From assembly GCA_018857735.1 (NCBI GenBank), contig JABMCL010001870.1, positions 267,501-331,500 of the forward strand: a stretch of 64,000 nt of DNA, given 5' to 3'. This document shows, in pieces, positions 23,252 through 37,244 of this stretch. This DNA is from Alviniconcha marisindica (lineage: Eukaryota > Mollusca > Gastropoda > Provannidae). The first letter of the stretch is position 1. Each line of letters begins with the position of its first letter. A program made the translations under genes and the position numbers. Under the pieces are notes generated by a model that was not told where the DNA came from, made no database searches, and was given only the letters and a program-made list of their open reading frames with translations.

Positions 23252-25485
23252 ATTTCCACCTCAAGTTCTTCTTTAAGGGCCCACAAGCAACGTATCGATT
23301 ATTCTGGCGCCCATAAGTGGGGGTGTTCGCTGTTGTACTGGTCTGGAGAGACGGGAAAGAAAAAGAAAGAAAGAAAGAAAGAGAAAAAAATCAGGTTTAT
23401 TCATCTTCATTTTTATTCAGTCTTCTTCCAGCATAAAATGGTGTGTGCCATGTGATCGGCGACAAGTCAAACCTTTGCTTGTGATTTTATCAAAATTTTG
23501 ACAAGGCATTAAATATTGAGCAGTAGCTTGTACTTTTGTAGCCAAATAAAATGCTTGTTGGTTGCTTCTGCTGTATTGTGAAGCTTTAAATGTTGTGTGG
23601 TTTCAGTCTGCTCTCAATGAGCAGAATAGCACCAGAGTCAATCAAGTTTGTTACTGATACTTGATACCCAGTGAATTGTGAAAGTCCCGGCTGGCTGAGA
23701 GTGAGACACCATTCATCAAGTTGCAAGTAGAAACATGATAATGATACACAGTTCATGACATACCGGCTCTGCCTTGGAAAAGTATTGGGGAGAAAATGAA
23801 GTTGAATGTACCAGGAGAGCAAAAATGGGCCAATTCTGGCACTAGGAGAAGCTTGTAGAACTTAAGCTACATTATAGGACTGGGGAGGAGGGAGGGCCGG
23901 GGATGAAACTGAATGAAATAGGCATGTACACTTGTACTGACCCTGGCAGTACAATGTACAGCTTAATCGTATGCTTCTTGTATTGCCATGACCGACTTAT
24001 AATTAAGTAACCTGTTGGCTGACTGGGCATTAAACACCAAGTTACCTACTAAGTAAGTTACCTACAATACAATACAACTTTATTGTCTCTGTGTAGAGAA
24101 ATTTGCTTTCTGTCAAGTCAATCATGGCAGCATGAGAAGCATTTGATTATAAGCTGTACCATAGCTGTCAACCCCTTTTGGGAGTAAACCATAGTCCAGA
24201 GTTTGTGAACCTGTATTTCCCTTATGCAGACGAGGGTCTTTTTTTGGTTTTTTTCCCCCGCTGGTGGCAGCGGCATTTTGAATTCCAACTGGCAATGTTG
24301 TGCAGAATACACATGCACAACTTCAAATCTCACTTCTGACAAGATTTATTGCGCTAGGCCAGTCAGTGTGCATTTTGGGAGGGCGTGTGTTGGCTGCTCC
24401 TTCAACAGTTTTCAATCTTTTTGCTCAATTTAAAGCGAAACAAAATCGCATGAAAATTATGTTTTCCTGTATCCATTTTCCAGTATGGCCATATCCCCCC
24501 AGAATAATGAGAGAGAAAAAGAAGTATTTTATACTGGTAAACTGTGTGGGTTGTCAGGTATGCTGTCAACTGAAACTTTCTGCGGCCTTTACAGAAACCT
24601 TTGACAGCCTCTGGGCTTCCAGCACAGGGGGCCTTCATTTCTGCCCCCGAGGTACCCCCAGCACAGGAACAAGTTTACTCATTTCTTTACCCTTTGGGAT
24701 TGAGAGTGCATAACACCCAACCTCAGTTATTTTTTATAAATTAAAGTATAGATTTGCTGTTGAATGACTTACGAGTGTTTGTATCTACAGTATAACTGAA
24801 TGAGTAGCTGTATGACAATGAATGGATACATGCTTTACTAAGCAAGCCTCCACCCCCCCCTCCCCACCCATCACCCATCCCCCTCAAACCTCAGTGTGTG
24901 TGTGTGGGGGGGGGGGGGGGGGGGGGGGGTTGCAAGTGCCTTTGGCTGATTTCAGATGGGCTGCCAGAAATATCGTTCACACACACACACACACACACAC
25001 AGACGTACACACACACACACACACACACAGAGTGAGGTGGAAGCAATAGAAACAGCTAACTCCGTTGTCATGTTTTATACCTTCATTTTCATTTTTATGC
25101 AATTTACACACAGTATAAGTGAATATCCACAAGGAAATAACCTGTACTTATCCTATCTATACACGCTATCAAGAATGGCAATTGTTAATATCAAGTGTGA
25201 AATGCATTGTGCATGTTTGCATTGTCCAGAAAAAAAGAAACGTACTCACACACATATATATATCAACACAAAAATATGCGACACCAGCGAAAACTAAATA
25301 AATATTTGTTCACTTCAAACTGTAGTGTATCAGTCTATCATGCACTTGAAGCAGTGTGTGTTTCACGTCTGCCCAATCTCATCCTGGCATACAACAATTC
25401 AGTTATACACGTATCATGACAAACGTCATAGGAATATGGCCTGACATAGCCATCAAATATTACTGTATCTATACTCGTATCGCCC

Positions 25486-25491
25486 TTTATT
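25486..25491 (-). promoter_or_regulatory. Candidate MCCC1 poly(A) signal
   Basis: The minus strand reads AATAAA about 860 nt after the MCCC1 stop codon. No nearer AATAAA was seen on that strand. Chosen by position only. Confidence 0.25.
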
Positions 25492-25654
25492 TATCTTATT
25501 TAAAGCAACACACACAGACACTCTCACACACACACAGACACTCTCACACTCACACACACACACATGTACACAGAGCATGTGGATGCGCATACACACACAT
25601 ATTGTGTGTGTGTGTGTGCGCATGTACATCTGCATACTCTGTTTGCCTCTTAGC

Positions 25655-26020
25655 CTGGCTCAGTCTCTCTCTGTCTTTTACTTTTACATGCACATCTTTC
25701 ACAACAAATCAAATGTTGTTGCTGTTTTTTGTTTTTTCATGATTACAAAGTTCACATCCTGCATCTTACAGCAACATCGACTAACAATGTACTGACAATA
25801 AATTTTACACTCTCCCACACACAAACAGCCTGTCTCAATCTCTCTCTGTGTCTTTCACTTGTACATGATGCATATCTTTCACAACAAATCAAATGAATGC
25901 CCACATTTAAAAAAAAAAATTCTCATGATTACAAAGTTCACATCCTGCATCTTACAGCAACGTCCATTAACAATGTATTGACTACAAATTTTACACTCTC
26001 CCACACACAAACAAAAACAG
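25655..26020 (+). repeat. About 178-bp tandem duplication
   Basis: Both halves contain TCTTTCACAACAAATCAAAT, GATTACAAAGTTCACATCCT and TACACTCTCCCACACACAAA. Lies in the presumed MCCC1 3' UTR. Confidence 0.8.
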
Positions 26021-26352
26021 ACAGACAGACTCAGAAATGAAACCCAACAAGTTGAACAACAATGACAACAGCTCATTTGACTTGAATTCAAAACTGGAAA
26101 ATACAGTTATTTACTCTCCCAAAACATTGAGTTCCATCATTTTCCATATTTGGAAACTCAGCAAATCTGCTAGTTTAAAGCCTGACCATCATGATGCATC
26201 AGTTAGTTCTAAATACCTGCTGAACTGTGCAGCACAAAGTCCAACCCCAACTGAGACTGGCTTCCTACAAAATGGAAAAGAAATCTGTGCAAGCCAAACA
26301 TAACTATGCAGGACAACCATAACCTCTGTGTTAAGTGGAGGGTGGGTGTGTT

Positions 26353-29300
26353 TCAGTTCTGAGCTTCTTCGGCATCACCAAGTTCAGTGAAATGCACCAG
26401 GGCTGTTCCCTTCGACACCGTCTCTCCTTCCTTGAACATGATCTTCTCCACAGTGCCGGCACGAGGGGCGCGGATCACATACTGTGAGAAGGAACGGAAA
26501 AATAGAAAACATTTATAAGCCTATGCTCCTGAAGCCAGTTTCCACAGAAATGATTTAAGGCACATCCCCCACCCCCCAACACACACACACATACATGCAT
26601 GCACACAAGCAAAGCTCCCAATTCCAGCCATCACTTCACACACACACACATGCACAGACAACCCCCCCCCCCCCCCCAACCACACACACAAATGTTCACA
26701 CACATCCACACACACACAAACTCTCTCATATACCACACACAACACCAATGCAGATGCACACACGTCCACATACAGACACAAAGACTGAAAGAGAAAAAAT
26801 ACACAGAGAAATATATCTATACAAAACTACGGAATGATGGCAGGCAGACAGCCAAACAAACCGTAATTATTCTACGCACCTCCATCTTCATGGCGATCAT
26901 GACGACCAGTGGCTCCCCCTGTTCGACGGTGGCCCCCTCGCTGATCAACACTCGCTCAATGACTCCAGGCATAGGTGCCACTGGATCATCCAGTGACCCA
27001 ATACCTGTTGTCGACTGCAGGTACTCAGGAAGAGGTATTTTAAGTGTGCCATTGCCCTCCTGAGGAAAAGAGCAAAAACATAAATAAAAATTCGAAAAAA
27101 GTACCCGTGATACCTTCTTGCTTAAGGTACTTAGCAAGAGTAAAATAACTTCTGTCTACATGCATGGAACACTAAACATTCACAGAATGTGACATGCATT
27201 TTGTAAGAATGTTCTATCTGTTAACCACATACTACTTGAGTATATTACCCCAGAGTTTGTTTTGTTTTTAAATGGGTATGACTTTACTGCTTGTAACAAC
27301 GTAAGAGTTATTTTGTATAATACTGATGTTATAATTTATGTAGTTAAATTCTGATGTTACAACTTCTGTTGTTAAATTGATTGTTCACAATCCTGTGGAT
27401 AAGTTACTATATTCTTAATAAATTCTTCCAAACACTGGACACCAAAACAACATAACAAAACAGCTCAACCAAAGCATATAACTAGCCTACATTTCATTTT
27501 CACGGTTGTTTTGTCGCTTGAAAAATGGGATTACCATGAAAATTTGCATGTTGTGTTTTGACATAATAAATAGCGTTCATTTTAACCTTTACGTGTTTGT
27601 ATCAAAACAAATGCACAAAGTCTCAGAATAGTTACATCAGTGTGTCACCAAAAGGGAACAGGTAGAATTTGACAACAATTTTACGAGATCCATTAATACA
27701 GAACCAAAACACATTTGTGATTTTATCACATGGAAAATGAAGATCACCCACGCTGACATTTTCTAAGCAAGTCAAAAAAAATCAAAAAAATAATGCAGAA
27801 CATGCAAGTCCACCAACCATGGAGAAAAGATGCAGAGCGCTGTCTTGGATGATGATGGAGGCCGATGAAATGATGCCATTGATGTTACAGCGAACGTGGA
27901 TGACGTCACCTTCCATGGAGAATGTGCTCTCCACAGCCATCTCAGAACCACCGTTCACAACCATGCGATAAGACCCATCTCTCTGGAGCTGCGCTTCCAC
28001 CGTCACATCTGATCCAGGACAAATGACACAACGATGAGTCGTTGTCAACAAACAAGGGAGTTAGGCGGATTTAAGTCAACAAACAAGGGAGTTAGGGAGA
28101 TTTAAGCCATCCAACACACAAGGGAGTTAAGAGGATTAGAGTTAGAAGGATTTAAGTCAATCAACAAGGGAGTTAAAGAGGATTAGAGTTAGAAGGATTT
28201 AAGCCAATCAACAACAAGGGAGTTAAAGAGGATTAGAGTTAGAAGGATTTAAGTCAATCAACAAACAAGGGCGTTAGGCAGATTTAAGTCAATAAACAAA
28301 CAAGGGACTTAAGAGGATTTAAGTCAATCAACAAACAAGGGAGCTAAGTGGACTAGAGTTAGGAGGATTTAAGTCAACATAAAAACAAGTATCTCTGTGA
28401 AGAATCTAGAATCAAGCATTCATCTCTGGGGCAGTTATGTACCTTGAGCTTACTCGCATGCCAGCTGACAGTTACCGTAGATGACTCAGGTCTTTGATGC
28501 TGTGCTCGGGGGAGTGCTAATTAACTCCCTTGTTCAATGATTCTCTACAGGTGCTCTGGGGCTCATTGTTTTATTTTGTCATCAATAAGTCCAACTATTT
28601 TGCAAAAAAGTATAAACACCCTGCACCTCTACAGATTTCTGGTGGGGAAAAGGTCATTTTAAAATTCATTCATCTTGACTCACACACACACACACAAAAC
28701 AACAACACACAAACACATGCGCGCATGCACGCACACATTCATGTGTGTAAAAGATACCTATTAAAACTGCAACACAACAAAGAGAACACATGAAAAGAGA
28801 GGGATCCAAACAAGGCAAGAAGGGACAGAAATCAGAGAGTGACAGACGGGTACAAAGAGAAACAGAAAAAAGCTCAGGTTACTTTTATCTCCATCCAGGA
28901 GGGTGATGTACTGAGATGCTGTCTCGTTGATTCGGACAGCACTGCAATGGCTGAAGGGTGAAAACGGATCTGAAACATGGCAGTGTCTTCAAAGTTGATA
29001 CATTGTGCATGATCATTAGTAAACAAGCAACCTAATCCATGATACTTAGCGGCTGTGGAGAAAAAGAAGACCCCCCCCCCCACCAAAAAAAAAAGAGAAA
29101 ACCCCCACTGTGGTTCTCTTGTGCTGAACAGCTCACAGCATATGGCATATCATTATCAGCCTGCAAGCCACACACATATAACAGAGTTTACAGTTCATTC
29201 TCTAACAACTGATTTCTGGCTGCTGTCTTCATACATCTCAGGTCTCTGTTTGCTCCCTCATTTTGTGTGTACAATAAGTTCTGTATAGTCAGCATGCTTG

Positions 29301-30893
29301 TGTGTGTGTGTGTGTGTGTGTGCGTGTGTGCGTGCATGCATGTGCGTGCATGCATGCGTATGTGTGCATGTATGCACTTACATCAGTGTCACCAAAAGGG
29401 AACAGTCTCTAAATGATTTTGCACTTTATAAATACTTTCATTATTACCATTATTGGAAAATCTATCCTTTTTGTCGTATTACACGGGGTAATAATCAAAT
29501 CAGATTTTCCCAATGTACCATTGGTCAGCAGACTTGTTTCCTGCGCGTGCCTCTGCTGAAAATACAGCATGGCTGCTGCTGCCTGGCAAAGTGCTGCACT
29601 GGAGAGCTCTCTGGAAGGAAACAGCTCCTCGGAATGCTCCGGGATGAAATCGGTGTGAACATTGCTGGCTTGGAATTGGGGGTGAGAGGCGAGGTCGATG
29701 AGGAACTGAAGGTTGGTGCTGAGCCCAACAACCTGCGAGAAACGATAAAATGACGTCCTCAAAAGTGTGACTACGAAAGCACCTTTTTAAACACTTATTT
29801 TTCTTCTTCTTCGTCTTCTTCTTCTCAGTTTACATTATGAAATATGCAATGCAAATCACAGTTCATCACTCACAAGCAACTACCACTGTGACAAGGCATG
29901 TATGGAACAAAATGAACGATGCTCTAACTACACCACCTCAGTGGATATTCAGGGCGTTGATGAGCGCATGATAAATGTACATTATTATTATTATTATTAT
30001 TATTATTCAAAAATGCACTATAAAAAGCTACAGCCACTCATTTAGAATCACATCCGACAACAGTGCAGTGAGTCTGTTCCAGAGCGGAGAGTAATGCTAT
30101 AATTATAAAAGCGATCAACAACAACTGAAACCGAAACATTTAAGCTAGAAAGCGAACCCCATGTTCCTTTGATGAAAGTTGACCTTGGTCTTCTTGGAAA
30201 TGGGTTTGTTAGGGAATCATTTACACTGAAATATGAAGCTTGTTTTGTTTGTTTGTTATTTAAAGGAAAGTGCACTTAAAAGAGCGATGGGGGTGGTCTT
30301 TCGTCAGGGTGGTCTCTATCGGGGTGGTCTTTCATTGTGATGGTCTTTCATCAGGATGGTCTATCATCAGGGTGGTCTTTTCTCAGGGTGGTATCTCATC
30401 AGGGTGGTCTTTTGTCAGGATGGTCTCTCATCAGGGTGGTCTCTAGTCAGGGTGGTCTTTCGTCGGCGAAGTGTTTAGTCAGGGTGGTCTCTCATCAGGG
30501 CAGTCTTTAGTCAGGGTGGTCTTTCATCAGGGTGGTCTTTAGTCAGGGTGGTCTCTCATCAGGGTGGTCTCTCATCAGGGTGGTCTCTTGTCAGGGTGCT
30601 CTCCCATGAGAGTGGTCTTTCATCAGGGATTCAGATGTATATTATGCCTGGTCCTTCAGAACTCAAGTGCATGGAGGAGTCAGTTAGTTGGCTGACCTTG
30701 TAGTCCTTCAGGGCAGAAATGGTGCGCCGGAGGGCCGACTGCCGATCTTCCGCCCACACCACCAGCTTGGCAATCATTGGGTCATAGTGAACAGAAACCT
30801 CATCTCCTGCACAACACATCGTCATTGCATCCACTTGTGTGCCTGATTTATTTGCAGTTATTTCTAAGATATGTATGTGTAGTATTTTCAATA

Positions 30894-30927
<34 letters not shown>

Positions 30928-32807
30928 GAGGCCTCTGAATTTTTAAAAATTCTCATTGTATAATACTACTAATAATAAGCCTTACAGTAAAAAAATCACA
31001 GTACATAAACAAATTATAACACATCTACATTGATAAAGGCATCTGCAAGGGAAAACAGCAACATAAAAGCAACAACAAAACATCAGAACCACCAATGTTG
31101 CCATCACTAACAATAACAATAATGATGCAAAAAGATGCATCAACAAAATCAAAACTTAGAGAAAAAACAACAACAACGATGACAATAACAATGATGATGC
31201 AATAAGACACATCAACAAAATCAAGAACTCTGAAGGAAAACAGCTAAAAAAATTGAAATTAAAAAAAAAAAAAGCATCAAATAACTTCAACAAAATCAAG
31301 AACTTTGAAGAAAAACAGCTAAAAAAAATATGAAAAAATGAAGAAAAAAAAGCATCAAATAATTTCAACAAAATCAAGAACTTTGAAGAAAAACAGCTAA
31401 AAACAAACAACAACAAAAAGCATCAAATGATTCACACCTTGTCTGACTCCAGTCTCGATGCGCACAGTGGCATCGGGAGCAGGTGTAGTGAGGTGCACCA
31501 GAGGGCCTGCTCCTGGCATGAAGGCATTGTTGGGGTCCTCTGCGTAAATTCTCGCCTCAAAAGCGTGACCTTGGAACTTGATTTCCTCCTGCTTCATCGG
31601 GAGCTGCTCCCCTCCAGCCACCTGCGATTTTGTGAGGGGAGGAAACGAGTCAACACCTGCTGAGTTCTGCTCACTTACACTACAGTCAAGATGCTTTCTT
31701 TTTCTTCCTTTTTTATTTAAAATCTTTTCATATAAGTGGTATTAGACTGATCTTACAATTATCCTGCTAACAACATGCACCAGCAGAGTTGCACCGATAG
31801 AAATTATGTTAAAAACCTCAAATAAAACAACAACAACAACAACAGTAACAACATCTAACCAACCTTATTTGCAGTCAACACACAACAAGATATGTACATA
31901 CGTTTGTGTCTGTATCCCTACTGAAAATCAAGATGCTAAAACTTCCCTGGACTCATTCAAGCCAAACCTCAAAACATTTCTTTTTCCCAAAACTATAGCC
32001 ATGTTTTCCATTCTGTCCTGCTGTCTTCATCCATCTGAAGTCTCTGTTTGCTGCCCATTTTCAACTGTGTGTAAATTAAGCTTTGTATAGTCAGTATGCT
32101 TGTGTGCACAGGTGCCTGTGTGTGTTTGCGCACATGTATGCACTTACAATAGTCTCTACAGGCTAGATTTTGCACTTTATAAGTACTTTAATTACTATTA
32201 TTAAGACGCTACTGTTTAAAACGTGCTGCTGCTAGCATGGAGCAGGAAATGAGTCACTGTCTGTCCAGAAGTATGCAGCTCAAGTCAAAATGCTCCTGTT
32301 TAAAACGTGCTGCTGCTAGCAAGGAGCAGGAAACGAGTCAATGTCTGTCCAGAAGTATGCAGCTCAAGTCAAAATGCTCCTGTTTAAAACGTGCTGCTGC
32401 TAGCAAGGAGCAGGAAACGAGTCAATGTCTGTCCAGAAGTATGCAGCTCAAGTCAAAATGCTACTGTTTAAAACGTGCTGCTGCTAGCAAGGAGCAGGAA
32501 ACGAGTCAAAGTCTGTCCAGAAGTATGCAGCTCAAGTCAAAATGCTCCTGTTTAAAACGTGCTGCTGCTAGCAAGGAGCAGGAAACGAGTCAATGTCTGT
32601 CCAGAAGTATGCAGCTCAAGTCAAAATGCTACTGTTTAAAACGTGCTGCTGCTAGCAAGGAGCAGGAAACGAGTCAACACCTAACAGATTATTTATGGCG
32701 CCCCATCTCCTAAGAGCCTGGAGTGCTTACAAAGACATGGATATGCTCATTTGATCACACGCACATGCACACAAACACATACATGCACACACACACACAT
32801 GCGCGTG

Positions 32808-32854
<47 letters not shown>

Positions 32855-33982
32855 CAAACACATGCATTACAATTTTAAAAAATACATACAAAAAGAGACA
32901 ACTACAATAAAAAATGAAAGGAATAGCAGGGAGACTATTCCAGACAGACAGAATGGAACCTACACGGATCATTATTCCAGACAGACAGAATGAAACCTAC
33001 TCGGATCATTATTCCAGACAGACAGAATGAAACCTACTCGGATCACCATTCCAGACAGGCAAAATGAAACCTACTCGGATCACCATTCCAGACAGACAGA
33101 ATGGAACCTACATGGATCATTATTCCAGACCGACAGAATGAAACCTACTCGGATCATCATTCCAGACAGATAGAATGCAACCTACTCAGATCATTATTCC
33201 AGACAGAATAAAACCTACTCGGATCATCATTCCAGACAGATAGAATGCAACCTACTCGGATCATTATTCCAGACAGAATAAAACCTACTCGGATCATCAT
33301 TCCAGACAGACAGAATGCAACCTACTCGGATCATTATTCCAGACAGAATGCAACCTACTCGGATCATCATTCCAGACAGACAGAATGCAACCTACTCGGA
33401 TCATTATTCCAGACAGAATGCAACCTACTCGGATCATCATTCCAGACAGACAGAATGCAACCTACTCAGATCATTATTCCAGACAGAATGCAGCCTACTC
33501 AGATCATCATTCCAGACAGACAGAATGCAACCTGCTCGGATCATTATTCCAGACAGAATAAAACCTACTCGGATCATCATTCCAGACAGACAGAATGGAA
33601 CCTGCTCGGATCATTATTCCAGACAGAATAAAACCTGCTCGCATCATCATTCCAGACAGACAGAATGGAACCTACACGGATCATTATTCCAGACAGAATA
33701 AAACCTACTTGGATCATCATTCCAGACAGACAGAATGGAACCTACACAGATCATTATTCCAGACAGAGTGCAACCTACTCGGATCATCATTCCAGACAGA
33801 TAGAATGCAACCTACTCGGATCTGCCACTCCACCAGGTCAGTGCTGGTGATCATCTCGGTGACGGGGTGCTCCACTTGCAGTCTGGTGTTCATCTCCATG
33901 AAGTAGAACTTCTTGTCAGGGTCCATGATAAACTCCACCGTGCCTGAAACGCCCCAGCAAGAAGTGTGGAGTGAGAGTGAGT

Positions 33983-34072
<90 letters not shown>

Positions 34073-34696
34073 GATTGGCATCAAGCATATTATAAAATGT
34101 AGAAACAGAATGTCACAGATGCTTATTGCTGGCAGATGAAGAGCTCACTGTAGAAACACTTCAACTTCCCGAATGGAGTGCTCAGTATACAACCAACATG
34201 CCGTTACACCCCCACCCCACCCAAAATATTTTCACAAAATATAGTTTATGCACTTAAAAGTCTCTGTGTATTTCACCACATGGTTTAATGCTTTGACATC
34301 AGCATCAATACCTCCCAAAATGAATGCACTTTACTGGGTACTGTGTTAGTAGTGAATTTGTCTTCTTCTCAATGTAACAGTTCAGGATTTTGCAGAATTA
34401 GTCATGAAGTTCCTCTATTTACTCCTTGCATATTCATGCCAGTGTCATAAAGACCATTTCCACCACGACCTTGTCATGTTGAATATTCACACACACACAC
34501 ACACACATGCATGCACACACACATATGCATGCACATACACATGCATGCATGCACCCACACACATGCATGCACATACACACACACACACGCACACATACCA
34601 ACCACAGGCAACACACATACACAGACACTCAAACAAATGAATGCATGTAAACACACACACACAGACACACACACACATGCACAAACGCACATGTAT

Positions 34697-34728
<32 letters not shown>

Positions 34729-35919
34729 CACCACACACACACACACCCAGAACACAACACAATGCAACACAACGCACACACACACACACACACACACACA
34801 TATGCACACACACCAACCCCAAGCTAATCAGCAGAAAGAATCCAGAAGCCAGCACACTCACCTGCCCCAACATAGTTAACAGCCCTTGCTGCCTTTACAG
34901 CTGCTTCACCAATGGACCGACGCACCTCCTCAGACAGCCCAGGCTGCCAGAGAAAAACAAAATGAATGAATGTTTTGACCATCACCTGGGTTTGTTAAAA
35001 ACAAATTGAAGATACATACTGTGTGTGCATGTGTGTATGTGTGTGTTTGTGTGTTTGTGTGTGGATGTGTGTGTGTGTGTGTGTGTGTGCATGCATGTGT
35101 GCATGTGTGTGCGTTCATGCATGTGTGTGTGTATGTATGTGAGCATGTATGAGTGTGTGTGTGCGTGTGTATGTGTGTGTGTATGTGTGTGTGTATGCAT
35201 GCATGTATGTATGCGTGTGTGTGTGTGTGTGTGTGTATGTGTGTGTGTGTGCACACGTGTGCATGCGTGTGTATCTGTATGTGTGCACATGTGTGCATGC
35301 ATGTGTGTGTACCTGTGTGTGCGTGTGTGTGTCAAGACTGATGAACACACCCAGGACACACACCACTCACACGTGTGTCCCTCTTGCACAGCAGCTGAAA
35401 TCTCACTAACTGTTCCACTTACTGCTGGTGCTTCCTCAATGATTTTCTGATGACGCCGCTGCACGCTGCAATCTCTCTCAAACAGGTAGACATAGTTGCC
35501 ATGGCGATCGCCAAATACCTGCACCTCCACATGCCTACAACAAAGAGGCAGAAATGCAGATGGTAAAAGGAAGCAGGCGCAAAGATTTTAGGAAAGACTA
35601 TGAAATAGACACTAGAAGGAAAGGAAACAAACAACCCCCCCCCCCCCCACACACACACACACACACTTTAATAAATTGTTTATTAAAGTTAAATAAACAC
35701 ACATATGCAGTCAACACCATTCTCTCCATTCCTCTTTCCTGTGAAGACTAAGCATCTCTGGATTCAGCCAGAACACAACAAAGGCACTCCACCACAAAGT
35801 CACTCAACAATCCTGCAACCACCGTCTGGAACACATTTTCAACCACTCACACACACACCACTCACACACACACACCACTCTCTCTCTCTTTCTCTCTCAC
35901 ACACACACCACTCTTTCTA

Positions 35920-35969
<50 letters not shown>

Positions 35970-37193
35970 ACACACATTCACACAACAACAAAAATGAAAA
36001 CCAGGCACTGAATGCATGCTTAACTAGACACACCTCGGTCTGACAACGTATTTCTCAAGCAGCATGACTTGGTCCCCAAATGATTTCATAGCCTCCATCT
36101 TGGCCGACTCTAACTGGGCCTCAAAGTCAGCTTCCGTCATGGCAATTCTCATGCCCTGTCAGACAAACAACAAACATTATTTTAATAATAATAACAATGG
36201 AAATTCGTAAAGCACCTAACCAATGGCTGAAAGTGCTAAACAAACGTAACATTAAACACATCATGTACATCGAGATGGAGAATTTTATCCACAATTTAAA
36301 AAAAGCTAACACATAAGAACATTGTCTGTTCACTGTCCTCCAACCGTCACCCACTGACAGCTTCAATCTGGTATGAACACGTCCTGTTCAAAGCTTCACC
36401 CACTAACAGCTCCATTTGGCATGAACGCATCCTGTTCAACGCTTCACCCACTAACAGCTCCACCTGGCATGAACACATCCTGTTCAAAGCTTCATTCACT
36501 AGCAGCTCCATCTGGCATGAATGCATCATGTTCAAAGCTTCACCCACTAACAGTTCCACCTGGCATGAACACATCCTGTTCAAATCTTCATTCACTAACA
36601 GCTCCATCTGGCATGAATGCATCATGTTCAAAGCTTCACCCACTAACAGCTCCATCTGACATGAACACATCCTGTTCAAAGCCTCACCTTTCCACCTCCG
36701 CCCCTTACAGCCTTGATCATGACAGGGTAGCCAATCATAGCAGCTTCTTTTCTCAGTCTCTCCACTGATTGGTCTTCACCATGGTAACCTTGGATGATAG
36801 GCACCCCAGCAGCTGACATGATGGCTTTTGATGTACTGGATAAACAGGAAAGAAAAGTTTTGCATCTTTTTCCTCAGCAGAGATAGCTTGTTTCAGGCGG
36901 GGGTGGGGTGGGGGGGGGGGGGGTAGTGTGTGTGTGTGCGGGGGGGGGGGGGGGGGGGGGGAGAGGGGACTCCAAATATAAACTCTTGAATTTCAGAAGA
37001 AGAAAAACACATCCCACTGATTTTTACACTGAATTTGGAAAACTAGTTCTGCAACTGCACAAGTGACAGTTAGTGGGATCAGACATACAAAATACCATTG
37101 GTAAAGTGTCCTGGCATCCACAGAGGCCTCTAATGATTTTTCACAGGAGACAGGAATGTGCATTTCTGGCACCAAACACCAAAGAGACCAAGA

Positions 37194-37244
<51 letters not shown>

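Larger units (their letters stand above)
22100..26352. other. Spacer between EIF4H 5' end and MCCC1 3' end
   Basis: No conserved exon was recognised. Positions 22200-22500 are moderately CpG-rich with short open frames of no known family. There is (CT)n at 23200-23250, (GT)n/poly-G/(CA)n at 24895-25030 and 25505-25625, and a duplicated segment at 25655-26020 that is probably MCCC1 3' UTR. Confidence 0.55.

Noticed and set aside
32237..32713. 158-codon frame with 28-residue repeats
   Set aside because: It is an 84-bp intronic minisatellite whose length is divisible by three, antisense within MCCC1 intron 9.
28045..33825. CRISPR-like direct repeats
   Set aside because: Units are contiguous tandem repeats without unique spacers, inside introns of an animal gene.
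33245..33906. Two 128-codon and one 103-codon repetitive frames (IIIPDR..., HYSRQ)
   Set aside because: They are plus-strand translations of the donor-derived minisatellite in MCCC1 intron 9; the last part is antisense of exon 9.
36347..36768. Repetitive frames on both strands ([22 protein letters not shown])
   Set aside because: They come from the 48-bp repeat with length divisible by three next to MCCC1 exon 5.
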